The notes under the pieces: model-generated
What the model was told of the DNA's origin: nothing
Databases searched by the model: none
The model's input: the letters and a program-made list of their open reading frames with translations, nothing else
Assembly: GCF_003989735.1 (NCBI RefSeq)
Contig: NZ_RZGQ01000001.1
Location: 27,105-91,104, forward strand
Source: Legionella sp. km772
GTDB taxonomy: Bacteria > Pseudomonadota > Gammaproteobacteria > Legionellales > Legionellaceae
Direction of reading: 5' to 3'
DNA length: 64,000 nucleotides
Program-made: the position numbers and the translations under genes
Shown here: positions 1-8,556 of the stretch, piece after piece
Position numbering within the stretch: the first letter of the stretch is position 1
Layout of the letters: every line of letters begins with the position of its first letter

Positions 1-96
1 AGGTTTGTTACTATTAATGGTGCAGATCATGGTTTCGAGAATCATTTTAATGAGTTTGAAAAAACTGCGCTGCAATTCATGGATGAATTACATTAA
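1..96 (+). CDS. C-terminal end of an alpha/beta-hydrolase-like protein (partial)
   Basis: An open frame enters from the left edge and stops with TAA at 94-96, giving 31 residues. It contains a Gly-Ala-Asp-His-Gly-Phe stretch, which resembles the segment around the catalytic His of alpha/beta hydrolases, followed by a short final helix. Start, nucleophile and most of the fold lie outside the window, so the family call is tentative. Nothing is recognised in the 116 bases before the next gene. Confidence 0.45.
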   Translation, partial: RFVTINGADHGFENHFNEFEKTALQFMDELH

Positions 97-212
97 TTCC
101 CAACTGGAAACAGAATCCAAGCGATGATTTTTATCACCCTAAGCTTAGTGAAAACAATCCTCTTAAGCTGCATGTGCTGTATAGAATATCTAAAAAAAAC
201 TGTTACTCAATA

Positions 213-1010
213 TCAAGCACAATAATTGTTATTTTCTAACCAATTTATTAAGTTTTGACATAAAACATTACCACAATCTGGGACAAGTAACGTGTAGTAG
301 CTATCAATTTCAAAACCCATATTCAGCCCTGTATAAAGAGAAGCTCGATTATCTGTATTACAACTCCACTGTGGAATGATTTTCGATTTTTTACATTCGT
401 TAATTAAATGAGCGACAATTAATGTAGCATACCCTTTGCGTTTATGCTCAGGATGGGTAATAACGCCTATTTCAGCATACCCACCGCCCTTACTTGCATA
501 AGCTTCACTAACAACACTAGAGCCCTTGCATAAAGCGTAGCCGATACCATGGCGTAAAAAATTTTCATCGGCCCCATAAAGTTCAGATCGCTCTTTATAC
601 CAGGTACATTGTTTAAAAAGATCGATTGATTCGATAGGCTTAATTTCAAGGGTAGGATCGGGTGATATAATTTGCTTTAGTTTAGGCAGCGATAGAGAAC
701 TACGCAAATGAAAATTCCAGCCGCGTTTTAAAAACAGATGATGATATTTAGCCCGGCAGTACAGCATGGGGAACTCTAATCCACCAACAAGAGAGATGAC
801 CTCCGTCACATCTTCATCTTCCAGCTCACCTGCAATAAATAAAAATGGATCGGGGCAATTCTCCATAATCAAAATTGACTTAGATGGTAGCTCGAATATT
901 TTTCCTGTATTTTGATGTTCAATAATTTCCCAGAGTATCCCTTGATTAGGGAAGGTTTTGAATTCTTCTAAAATCCATTGATTTAAAATTTTATCAAGTA
1001 TTTTTAACAT
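213..1010 (-). CDS. GNAT-family N-acetyltransferase
   Basis: 265 residues. The C-terminal half carries the acetyl-CoA-binding signature: a beta strand reading AEIGVITHPEHKRKGYA, matching the R/Q-x-x-G-x-G/A motif A, then a helix and a C-terminal GFEIDSYYTLLV strand. The N-terminal half (about 1-120) is a separate accessory domain, as in the larger GNAT_acetyltr_2-type proteins. The enzyme should transfer an acetyl group from acetyl-CoA to an amine; the substrate is unknown. The ATG at 1010 overlaps the end of the upstream NTPase gene, so the genes 1895 to 213 probably form one minus-strand unit. Confidence 0.8.
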   Translation of the reverse strand: MLKILDKILNQWILEEFKTFPNQGILWEIIEHQNTGKIFELPSKSILIMENCPDPFLFIAGELEDEDVTEVISLVGGLEFPMLYCRAKYHHLFLKRGWNFHLRSSLSLPKLKQIISPDPTLEIKPIESIDLFKQCTWYKERSELYGADENFLRHGIGYALCKGSSVVSEAYASKGGGYAEIGVITHPEHKRKGYATLIVAHLINECKKSKIIPQWSCNTDNRASLYTGLNMGFEIDSYYTLLVPDCGNVLCQNLINWLENNNYCA

Positions 1011-1576
1011 ACGACTTGTTCCAAAATAAATTCACATCGATAAGTGACCGTCAGCTCTTTTGATAACATCATAATATCAAAACCAAACTCTTTATAAACA
1101 TCTAGATGAATCTGTTCAAAAACCAATGCATCTTCGTAGCTAATTTTTCTAGCATCAGTATGCTCGATAAAGCCCAAATTTTCAAAAAAGAAGACCTTGT
1201 TTTGATAGACTCCACCCTCTAGGCAACGAAGAATTTCATCAAGCAATATGGAAGAAGGCTTAAAATCGTCATTGCTCCAATGAGATAAATATTTACCAAG
1301 AGCATAGGTACAAAAAGGTGAGCGATCATAAAACTGCATATTTCCGGTAGAATTCATCTGGCGTTCTTTTTGCATGTGTGCAATTTTATCTAAAAACCCG
1401 TGCTCTTCCCATGGTCTTTCTATACCCTTAGCTTGCTCTATGCTAATGACATCCGTCGCAGCTTCATGAAGAACAGTATGACCTAATTTTTCTAGCTCTT
1501 TGATGACAGAAGTTTTTCCACTTCCTGGGGTACCAGTGAGGATGAAGCGTCTTATGTCAATGCATTTTTTGTCCAT
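1004..1576 (-). CDS. P-loop NTPase/kinase-like protein (AAA_28 type)
   Basis: 190 residues from the ATG at 1576. A TTG at 1594 is in frame, but an AGGT ribosome-binding site sits just before the ATG. The N-terminus has a Walker A motif (GTPGSGKT), followed by LGHTVLHEAATDVI. This is typical of small AAA_28/kinase-like ATPases that probably phosphorylate or hydrolyse a small substrate. The start overlaps the csaA-like gene by 20 bases and the end overlaps the GNAT gene by 7 bases, so the three are likely translationally coupled. Substrate unknown. Confidence 0.75.
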   Translation of the reverse strand: MDKKCIDIRRFILTGTPGSGKTSVIKELEKLGHTVLHEAATDVISIEQAKGIERPWEEHGFLDKIAHMQKERQMNSTGNMQFYDRSPFCTYALGKYLSHWSNDDFKPSSILLDEILRCLEGGVYQNKVFFFENLGFIEHTDARKISYEDALVFEQIHLDVYKEFGFDIMMLSKELTVTYRCEFILEQVVC

Positions 1577-1895
1577 TAGGAACCTTTGGATCAACTGTTA
1601 TCAAACATATAGCGCCGCTTTCATCCGCAAATCCCACAAGCAAAAACTGAGAGGTAAAGCCCGCTATATTCTTTTCTCCCAAATTAACGCATCCCACAAT
1701 CTGGCGCCCAATAAGAAACTGGGGCGTATAATGCACAGTCACTTGAGCTGATGTTTGCAATACCCCAATCTCAGGTCCAAAATCTGCCCACACTTTGAAT
1801 GCCGGCTTTTTTGCCCTTGAAAATTCTTCTACTTTCACAATCGTACCAGAGCGCAAATTCACTCGCTCAAACTCTTCGTATGTTATTGTTGTCAT
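1557..1895 (-). CDS. csaA: CsaA-like tRNA-binding/chaperone protein
   Basis: 112 residues, the usual CsaA length. It matches the CsaA family from end to end: LRSGTIVKVEEFSRAKKPAFK near the N-terminus, then the OB-fold strands FGPEIG, SAQVT and VVG/VNLGEKNIAGF, and a C-terminal VPNG. CsaA is a dimeric OB-fold protein of the EMAP/Arc1p tRNA-binding class, described in Bacillus as a secretion-related chaperone and tRNA binder. It is the first gene of the unit running to 213. A housekeeping-like gene in cargo DNA is slightly unusual. Confidence 0.88.
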   Translation of the reverse strand: MTTITYEEFERVNLRSGTIVKVEEFSRAKKPAFKVWADFGPEIGVLQTSAQVTVHYTPQFLIGRQIVGCVNLGEKNIAGFTSQFLLVGFADESGAICLITVDPKVPNGQKMH

Positions 1896-1898
1896 AAA

Positions 1899-2600
1899 TT
1901 ACCTATCTAAAAATTGAATAATAGATTTTTGAATTTCATCCTTAATTTCCGGACTTCCTCGATCACACAAATCTATATGCAGAGCACCTTTCACATAAAT
2001 AACTTGAACACCAGACTCAGGTACGACCCCTTCATCTGGTTCATCATCTATTGCTCCAAAGCGTAAAATCTCTAATTTCGGATTTCTTGGGAAAGGATAC
2101 CTTCTGCTATCAAGTGAAATAACTTTTGAAACCATTTTGGGATGAGTCTGAGCCATCATCATAGACATATCGCCTCCGTTAGAATGGCCTATTAAAATCA
2201 CTTTGTTCAGATTCAACTGTGGTTCTATTTTTTGCAGTTCATTCATCACAAACAAAATGTTTTGAACACCACTTTCCCAAAGGGGGTTTCTTCTTTCAAA
2301 TAGATTTCCTGTTGTAGAAAGCGGTTTATCCGTCTCCAAATCATGCTGTATACTCACTACGAAATATCCACGTGTTGCAAGAGCATTTGCAATAAACGAA
2401 TATTCTGTATTTTTGATGCCATAGCCATGGCTGATGATCACCGCGGGTTTATTTATCGTTTCCCCTTGATAAATAACCACAGGAACATTTCTGTCTCGGG
2501 TCTTGTCAAACATATCAAGCGTTTTGCTTTCTAGAGCATAAGCATTACTTGCAATGATGAATGCACATAATATAAGACAGAGATTTTTAAAATATTTCAT
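1899..2600 (-). CDS. Secreted alpha/beta hydrolase
   Basis: 233 residues from the ATG at 2600. An upstream in-frame start at 2723 would run back into the beta-lactamase gene and lacks the signal sequence at its N-terminus. The chosen start gives a signal peptide (basic Lys residues, hydrophobic core, Ala-x-Ala end near residue 20). Other features are a Gly-His-Ser-Asn-Gly-Gly nucleophile elbow (GxSxG type), an oxyanion-like SHGYG, and HIDLCD near the C-terminus for the catalytic His. A lipase or dienelactone-hydrolase-like esterase is likely. It lies 22 bases downstream of the beta-lactamase on the same strand. Confidence 0.8.
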   Translation of the reverse strand: MKYFKNLCLILCAFIIASNAYALESKTLDMFDKTRDRNVPVVIYQGETINKPAVIISHGYGIKNTEYSFIANALATRGYFVVSIQHDLETDKPLSTTGNLFERRNPLWESGVQNILFVMNELQKIEPQLNLNKVILIGHSNGGDMSMMMAQTHPKMVSKVISLDSRRYPFPRNPKLEILRFGAIDDEPDEGVVPESGVQVIYVKGALHIDLCDRGSPEIKDEIQKSIIQFLDR

Positions 2601-2622
2601 TAAATTAACCGCCATATAAATC

Positions 2623-3492
2623 TTATTTAAAATCCGTTGCTGAGAAACATAGGTTTTTCTTAGAAAACTCATCAAGAATAAATTTAGTCGTTTCAGCAAT
2701 CGCTTTATCAGCCTTCTGCGCATTATCTTTTTTATTTGAAAATGTATAAATTGCTAGTACTATTGGCTTACATGCAGGCGACCATACAATTCCTATATCA
2801 TTAGAAATAACAGAGCCTCCACCTGTTTTTTCTGCCGCGCTCCAACCTAGAGGCAATCCATATCTAATTTTTTTGTAACCTGTAGTATTGTTCATCATCC
2901 AAGTTTTTAATATATTCTGATTTTCTTGACCTAACACATTATTTTCTATCAATAATTTTTGAACACTTTCGGCCATATCTTTGGGAGTAGAGCTATCATG
3001 AATATTATTTGGATCTGAGTTTAAATTAGGTTCTAAATTTTCTAAATTAAATGATCTGTCACCTATTGATTTTGCAAATTCATTAATGCTTTTAGTTCCT
3101 CCAAGCCTTGTAATCAGAATATTAGTTGCAGCATTATCACTATAACGCATTGCTGCTTCTGCAAGCTCCTTTATCGTCATGTAACCTCTATCTAAATTCA
3201 GGCGAACGATAGGACTCCAAAACACAATATCATCTGAAGAAATTTTTATTCTCTCATCAGCTTCAATATTTTTTAAAGCAACAGCTACTACTAACATCTT
3301 AACAGTGCTTTGAAATGGGAAGCGCTCATCCTGACGATAAGAAAAGCTGTTACCATTATTGGTGTCAATTGCATAAACGCCAATTTTAACATTGTACTTT
3401 GTCTCAATCTGCTTCACTCCTGCGTGTGCTTTGCAATTAACTGCAAAAGCAAATGTGCAAAACGCCAAGCTTAATACTTTCCAATATTTCAT
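2623..3492 (-). CDS. bla: Class A (serine) beta-lactamase
   Basis: 289 residues with all class A landmarks: an N-terminal signal peptide (first about 24 residues, ending KAHA), the active-site S62-T-V-K65, the S118-D-N120 loop, omega-loop E154-x-x-L-N, and the K222-T-G triad before the beta3 strand. It should act in the periplasm and hydrolyse the beta-lactam amide bond through an acyl-serine intermediate. All catalytic residues are present, so it is probably active. It is followed at 22 bases by a secreted hydrolase whose first residues resemble its own. Spectrum cannot be read from sequence. Confidence 0.92.
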   Translation of the reverse strand: MKYWKVLSLAFCTFAFAVNCKAHAGVKQIETKYNVKIGVYAIDTNNGNSFSYRQDERFPFQSTVKMLVVAVALKNIEADERIKISSDDIVFWSPIVRLNLDRGYMTIKELAEAAMRYSDNAATNILITRLGGTKSINEFAKSIGDRSFNLENLEPNLNSDPNNIHDSSTPKDMAESVQKLLIENNVLGQENQNILKTWMMNNTTGYKKIRYGLPLGWSAAEKTGGGSVISNDIGIVWSPACKPIVLAIYTFSNKKDNAQKADKAIAETTKFILDEFSKKNLCFSATDFK

Positions 3493-3579
3493 TTTAACTA
3501 CCCTTTTTATAATTTATTACTCATATGTTGTTTAACTTTTTCCATATCTTGTCCTTAAAAATATTTAACACCCATATCC

Positions 3580-4281
3580 TTACCTACTTGCTCCATTGTC
3601 ATTTTCAATCAATCCAACGATCCTTACCGGCGCTTCTGTACCATCTTTAATTTTGATGGGCAGGACCATGACAAAGCTTCCGGTCGGTAGCATACCCAGA
3701 TTTGCTACATTTTCTATGATGATCTTATCCGCACCTAAAAAGAGTTTATGAACCTTAAAGCCATCTTCTGGGCGATCGGGCGAGAGTGTATCAATACCAA
3801 TGGCGCTCACGCCTCGTTCAAGTAAAAGTGATGCGGCTTCAGAGGATACGGATGGGAACACATGGTTGTTATGATATTTCGAAGGTATATGCCAAAATTT
3901 GCTCCAACCGGTTTTAACCATCACGCATGAGCCTTTTTGAATAAGCCCATACTTGCTTTCAAAATCGGCTACATCTTGCACGCTCAAGGAATAACGCTCA
4001 AAGCATTTACCTGATACATCAATCACCATGCACTGCATTACCAAATCATTTACATCAAAATCATGAATGAATCTCCCCTCAGGAATACAGTGACTTGGCG
4101 CATCCATATGCGTGCCAATCCCAGCATGCATTCCCACTTTCATGACGCGAAATTTATCTTCACCATGGCAATCAGCATAATCGATATGCACATCATGATT
4201 AAACCCGCATCCACCATTCCATGTAGGGATTGTGCTATCAAGTACGTGGGTTAGATCGATGATCTTGTAGGGGAAAGTCAT
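3580..4281 (-). CDS. Cyclase-family metal-dependent hydrolase (kynurenine-formamidase-like)
   Basis: 233 residues from the ATG at 4281, chosen because GAGAG precedes it; an in-frame start at 4311 adds ten residues but has a poor ribosome-binding site. The cyclase/KynB signature HAGIGTHMDAPSH is present, giving the metal-binding His/Asp set, with IDLTHVLD at the N-terminus and a C-terminal VMVLPIKIKDGTEAPVR. Members hydrolyse amides or lactones such as N-formylkynurenine. There is no tryptophan pathway nearby, so the substrate is open. It sits 83 bases after the MerR-TipAS gene and may be controlled by it. Confidence 0.83.
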   Translation of the reverse strand: MTFPYKIIDLTHVLDSTIPTWNGGCGFNHDVHIDYADCHGEDKFRVMKVGMHAGIGTHMDAPSHCIPEGRFIHDFDVNDLVMQCMVIDVSGKCFERYSLSVQDVADFESKYGLIQKGSCVMVKTGWSKFWHIPSKYHNNHVFPSVSSEAASLLLERGVSAIGIDTLSPDRPEDGFKVHKLFLGADKIIIENVANLGMLPTGSFVMVLPIKIKDGTEAPVRIVGLIENDNGASR

Positions 4282-4364
4282 AATATCTCTCAATTTAGTA
4301 TCTTTTTGCATAAAGAACCCAAGGTCGCATAAGGCCAGTCAAACCGGCCCCATATTTATTTGTT

Positions 4365-5126
4365 TTACAAAATTTTAGTTGCATAATGCCTCATTGCTTC
4401 GCATATAAATTTTTGCATTTTGGGATGATAAGCTTCAAAAAATGTTTTGATCGTGGCGTCATCATCTTCATACGTGTGAATCAAGGCCAAATAAGCATCA
4501 TGAGTCAAATTAAAAAAATTAGATTGCAGTTCGTAATGTTTCTGGATCAGCGCTTGTACATCTTCGCTTTCTGGTTTAGCATTTTTTGATATTAATTTCG
4601 CAATCGCTTTATCCAGCATATCTACTTCATTTTTAAAATCAGACCATTCTTGCTCTGACCAAATGACATCATCTTTTTTAAAATGCTCCAACATTTTTTC
4701 TGCTGGTGTACCACGAGCTATACATGTATATTGGTTGCTCTTAGGCAGTTTTTTATCAAAACCATAATATAATTCTTTGTCTGTCATAGCCTCTTTTCCT
4801 CTTAAATGTTGAATTGTTTTATCGATCGTAGTGATCAGATCATTTTTACGAACGATTTCATCTTCCAAAATTTTTCTATGCGCATTTAATGCTCTAATGT
4901 TGTCAAAGTCATTTTGCGAAAGAAGCCTTTGGATATCATTTAAGGCGAAGCCTAGCTCTTTAAAAAACAGAATTTGTTGCAAACGCAATAGTTGCTGTTC
5001 TTCATAATAACGGTAGTTATTAGCTCCTTTTGAGAAAGGTTTAAGCAAACCAATCTCATCGTACCAATGCAGTGTACGTACACTTACACCAGATATCTTT
5101 GCTAATTCTTTTACCGTATAAGCCAT
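4365..5126 (-). CDS. MerR-family regulator with TipAS ligand-binding domain
   Basis: 253 residues. The N-terminal MerR winged helix is clear (YTVKELAKISGVSVRTLHWYDEIGLL), followed by a dimerisation helix up to about residue 110 and a C-terminal TipAS domain (about 130-250), the fold that binds thiopeptide-type antibiotics in TipA. It probably senses a drug or other hydrophobic ligand and activates nearby promoters by distorting a long -35/-10 spacer. Its target is not visible here. The cyclase gene downstream and the resistance-like operons are candidates. Family certain, ligand unknown. Confidence 0.88.
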   Translation of the reverse strand: MAYTVKELAKISGVSVRTLHWYDEIGLLKPFSKGANNYRYYEEQQLLRLQQILFFKELGFALNDIQRLLSQNDFDNIRALNAHRKILEDEIVRKNDLITTIDKTIQHLRGKEAMTDKELYYGFDKKLPKSNQYTCIARGTPAEKMLEHFKKDDVIWSEQEWSDFKNEVDMLDKAIAKLISKNAKPESEDVQALIQKHYELQSNFFNLTHDAYLALIHTYEDDDATIKTFFEAYHPKMQKFICEAMRHYATKIL

Positions 5127-5216
5127 AATCTTGCCCTCAAATAATACAATTCAAAGATAAGATATGACGTAACGTGAGGGTCAAGAGGTAATTTAAAATA
5201 TTTATCATAAATCCTC

Positions 5217-6215
5217 TTAACTCAATTTCTTCGTAAACCACAGCACCAGATCATCATCAAGCGAATAGCTGTTACCTGGAATCGTGGGTTCATAATTATA
5301 AGTAACGCCTTTTCCGTCAGGGATATAGCCGCGCTTTATATAAAGTCTTTGAGCGGCTCCATAACCACCATCTGAGCCTGCATATAGACCAACCCCGATG
5401 CCGATGGTATCCGATCTAGTTGCAGCTTCTTTTTCTGCTATATCAAGCAGCAAGGAACCAATGCCCATTTTTCTAAATGAAGGCAATACGTTTAAATCCA
5501 TAATTTCTGGGATATTTTGCGCTTTAAATGACGGATACCCAGATTGCCATTTCAAGGTTATGTAACCGGCAAATTGATCATAGACGTGAGCCACCCAAAC
5601 GAATCGCTCTCCTGCTTCTTGTTCCTTCAAACATTCTTCGAAAAGCGATGGCGGTTTATTCCAGCCGATTTGGTTAAAAGACTCAGATATAGCTACAATG
5701 TCTTCTCTTATAAGGGGACGTATTAATACGTCATTTGTTCTGTTTTCACAAAGATCATCCAGGCTTTTAAACATATAAACCATATTCCACTCGTAGCCTT
5801 CAGGCTTTAAATTGAATAATGGAGCAAAGCCTAAGGATCTGTAGAACTGATATGTTTTTAAGTAATTTTCATCCGTTTCTTCCGGCGATAAAGTTTCGAC
5901 AGAAATTGTTTTAGCGCCTCTATTTTTTGCCTGCTTAAAAGCTTCGTAAGATAATATTTTTCCTATCCCTGTTCGGTGATAATCTTGTAAAATACCCATC
6001 CAATAAATGTTAGCATTTTCAGGATAAGGGAAATCTATTGAAATAAGACCAACATATTCTTCACCTACACGTGCAGCCAGATTGAGCCGAGAGTGAACTC
6101 CAATAGCATAATGCTCGTTCACTTCAGGCAAACCAAAGTACTCCGGTAAATCAACTGTAATTTTGCGGCAGAGTCCTTCAGCCAAGTCCGGTGTAATTGT
6201 TTCAATCTTTATCAT
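5217..6215 (-). CDS. Tandem GNAT N-acetyltransferase (two GNAT domains)
   Basis: 332 residues holding two acetyltransferase domains. The first (about 1-155) has GILQDYHRTGIGKIL as its acetyl-CoA loop. The second (about 160-330) has LNVLPSFRKMGIGSLLL. Double-GNAT proteins usually keep one active and one degenerate domain, but both retain an R/Q-x-x-G-x-G-type loop here. The ATG at 6215 overlaps the stop of the triple-fusion gene by four bases (ATGA). It is the last gene of the minus-strand operon starting at 11088. Substrate unknown. Confidence 0.85.
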   Translation of the reverse strand: MIKIETITPDLAEGLCRKITVDLPEYFGLPEVNEHYAIGVHSRLNLAARVGEEYVGLISIDFPYPENANIYWMGILQDYHRTGIGKILSYEAFKQAKNRGAKTISVETLSPEETDENYLKTYQFYRSLGFAPLFNLKPEGYEWNMVYMFKSLDDLCENRTNDVLIRPLIREDIVAISESFNQIGWNKPPSLFEECLKEQEAGERFVWVAHVYDQFAGYITLKWQSGYPSFKAQNIPEIMDLNVLPSFRKMGIGSLLLDIAEKEAATRSDTIGIGVGLYAGSDGGYGAAQRLYIKRGYIPDGKGVTYNYEPTIPGNSYSLDDDLVLWFTKKLS

Positions 6216-8137
6216 AACACTTTACCCACAGGAACATCGTTTGGATCGGATTCATGGTTTTCGGGATCGTCAAATGGCATTTTTGTATAGCCGTTTTTGA
6301 GATAGAATCTTAAACTGCTTTGTCTGGATTCAGCATGAATGCTTTTAACGCCTAAACTTCGTAGCCATTTCTCTATAAGCGTTAAAAACCTGCTTCCGAA
6401 GCTTTGATTTCGCTTATTCTCATCAGTGGCAATAATACGAATTGCCGCTCTTTTATCAGGCCAGAACTGAATATGGGCGTAAGCGACAATCTCTGTGCCT
6501 TGATATAAAACAAGATGAGCATGCTCTTCATGGGTAAAAGTCCACGTATAGGGATCATCGATACCATGGGGGCCAAAGAAATAGGTGTCACGAAAATGTT
6601 TAGCAGCAGCCCACTCAGAGTGATGGGTGCATAGCACAAATCGGCGCTTATTAAAACCAGACTGATTTAATATTCTCTGAATAAAATCATGTTTACCAAG
6701 AGTATATCCTCTATAAATAGAGTCGTTTTTCTCATGGGAAGATTCTTCTGCAATCAGTTTATATTTTAGCAGCGCATATTCATCCCGAGCACTAGGGCTC
6801 TCGCGTAAATGATCCCTAAATAAAATATTTAACTCAATTTCAGGATCGTTTTCTTCAAAAACGTGAAGATTGATATTTCTATCAGCTGTTCTTATTGTGA
6901 AGCTTCTTCGCAGAGGGATATTAAACCCACCCCTATATTTATATCCTATAGCCTCTAATTGTGATTTATCAAAAAACAAATTTCGGACAACTGCGATAAT
7001 GTCTATCTTAGGCTTAGCCGCCAAACCTGGCACCGAAGTCGAACCGACATGATGAATAGCAACGCAGTTATCAGCTAATGCTTTCTTAATGAGAGCCGCC
7101 TCTTTTTCAAATGCATTTGGCCAATTTGGGTCATAAGGTTTAATTTCAATACGATCTATTTTTTGCATGTTATTTAACTCTGATAAGATATGATCTATAA
7201 GTTCGCGAATATCAGCGCATCTGTTCGGGTGACGTTGAGGGTCCGATCGTTTAAGAAGGTCAAGCAACGATGATAAATTCAATAAATGTGTAGTTGTGCG
7301 CCAATCGGGAGGCAATTTGATACCATTTCTTTGCAAGGCATCTATAAATGAGTTCTGGAATTCAGGTGGCATTTTATGGGCGTATCTCAGCATGTTAGCC
7401 ACATCCCAAAGGTAAGACCCAGAAAAAGCAAATTCCCAGTCCAAAATGCCGGTCACAATCCAAGAGCCGTTAATTTTATCTACCAAAATATTTGCGGGAT
7501 CAAAGTCGCCATGAACGAGGTGCTGTTCATCGCCAGTAGCAAATAAAGATGCGTGCTGCTCTATAGTTTGTTTGATTTCAGCAATCACCGAAGGATCTAG
7601 CACAGATACTACGGTTCTGTCATTCAAGCAATCCTGTGCAAATTTTATAACATCAGAGGATTCACATGTGACCACCTCCAACTCTTTATTCAAGAAGCCT
7701 GCCTCTGAAAATTCATGCGCTGTAATTTTTGAAAGGATTAACCCTACCTCATGCATGATTGCGCTCAGATCATGCGGGACATCGCCCAGTAAAAGATCTC
7801 GAAGTGAAAGCCCTGGTATAAACTCTGTAATGGCAAAGTGATGCCCTTCAAGCTCGCCAATGTAATGCGTTAGTGGTGCCGGCACAGTTTCTTTGATTAA
7901 TGCGGCTAATTTTTGTTCGCGGTAAGCAGCATCTTGATCGCGCAAATAAACACGCAAAATCAGGGGCTGATTTTCATTTTCTAGCTGAATTTTAACATTG
8001 AGATTAGCGCATCCACCAGCAATCAATTCACTGGAGGTAAGTTTTTTATCAGGATAAGCAAGGCATACCATTTTCTCTATCATGCCTTCTGGCAGCTGGT
8101 ATGCGACACTTGTTTTCTCCCAATCAACCTTAAACAT
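6212..8137 (-). CDS. Triple-domain fusion: APH phosphotransferase - GrpB nucleotidyltransferase-like - GNAT
   Basis: 641 residues with three enzyme-like domains. Residues about 1-325 are an APH/choline-kinase-fold phosphotransferase with catalytic HGDFDPANIL and the metal-binding DWEFA. Residues about 330-490 are a GrpB/UPF0157 domain (PYDPNWP, HHVGSTSVPGL, then KPKIDI), a nucleotidyltransferase-like fold. Residues about 505-641 are a GNAT domain with ATDENKRNQSFGSRFL and a C-terminal FYLKNGY. It could phosphorylate, possibly nucleotidylate, and acetylate small molecules. Its start overlaps the preceding GNAT gene at position 8137, and its end overlaps the next gene by four bases. All three active sites look intact. 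Confidence 0.85.
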   Translation of the reverse strand: MFKVDWEKTSVAYQLPEGMIEKMVCLAYPDKKLTSSELIAGGCANLNVKIQLENENQPLILRVYLRDQDAAYREQKLAALIKETVPAPLTHYIGELEGHHFAITEFIPGLSLRDLLLGDVPHDLSAIMHEVGLILSKITAHEFSEAGFLNKELEVVTCESSDVIKFAQDCLNDRTVVSVLDPSVIAEIKQTIEQHASLFATGDEQHLVHGDFDPANILVDKINGSWIVTGILDWEFAFSGSYLWDVANMLRYAHKMPPEFQNSFIDALQRNGIKLPPDWRTTTHLLNLSSLLDLLKRSDPQRHPNRCADIRELIDHILSELNNMQKIDRIEIKPYDPNWPNAFEKEAALIKKALADNCVAIHHVGSTSVPGLAAKPKIDIIAVVRNLFFDKSQLEAIGYKYRGGFNIPLRRSFTIRTADRNINLHVFEENDPEIELNILFRDHLRESPSARDEYALLKYKLIAEESSHEKNDSIYRGYTLGKHDFIQRILNQSGFNKRRFVLCTHHSEWAAAKHFRDTYFFGPHGIDDPYTWTFTHEEHAHLVLYQGTEIVAYAHIQFWPDKRAAIRIIATDENKRNQSFGSRFLTLIEKWLRSLGVKSIHAESRQSSLRFYLKNGYTKMPFDDPENHESDPNDVPVGKVL

Positions 8138-8556
8138 TACAAGCTCCGCTTTAAAAAGATGCAGCTAGAATTTTGCGTATAGCCCGTTCTCTCGAAATCT
8201 ACTATGTACCCCAATTTTTCATAGAACGCTTTGGCTCCCTGAAAGCTCATTGTGGCAACAGTTGCCATGGAACATCCTGACTTACGGCCATAATCATGAA
8301 CCGCTTCCATCAGTTGATGCCCCAAACCATTCTTACGATGAGCCGGATGTACCCACAATTGATCGGTATAAATGCTGCCGAAAATCACACTCCCGTTGCA
8401 GCCTGCAATGATTTGGTTCTTCTCATCTCTCATAAAGAATGCGAAAGGATGAGCTTCACCGAATTCAGGTGTTTCTTGATTAATTTTCTGGGTTAAAAAA
8501 TCAATGTCTGCACTTGCTGGAGTAGATGTATATTGAATATTTACTGAAGATTTCAT
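8137..8556 (-). CDS. GNAT-family N-acetyltransferase
   Basis: 139 residues, a compact single GNAT domain. The acetyl-CoA loop reads WVHPAHRKNGLGHQLM (R/Q-x-x-G-x-G/A), preceded by IFGSIYTDQL and followed by AFYEKLGY. It lies in the operon SDR - ABC exporter - this gene - triple fusion - double GNAT, overlapping the ABC gene by four bases. Likely a small-molecule acetyltransferase; substrate not determinable. Confidence 0.85.
   Translation of the reverse strand: MKSSVNIQYTSTPASADIDFLTQKINQETPEFGEAHPFAFFMRDEKNQIIAGCNGSVIFGSIYTDQLWVHPAHRKNGLGHQLMEAVHDYGRKSGCSMATVATMSFQGAKAFYEKLGYIVDFERTGYTQNSSCIFLKRSL

Noticed and set aside
4320..4365. GGCC...GGCC hairpin after the TipAS gene as a terminator
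   Set aside because: Only a short imperfect stem with no T-run directly after it.
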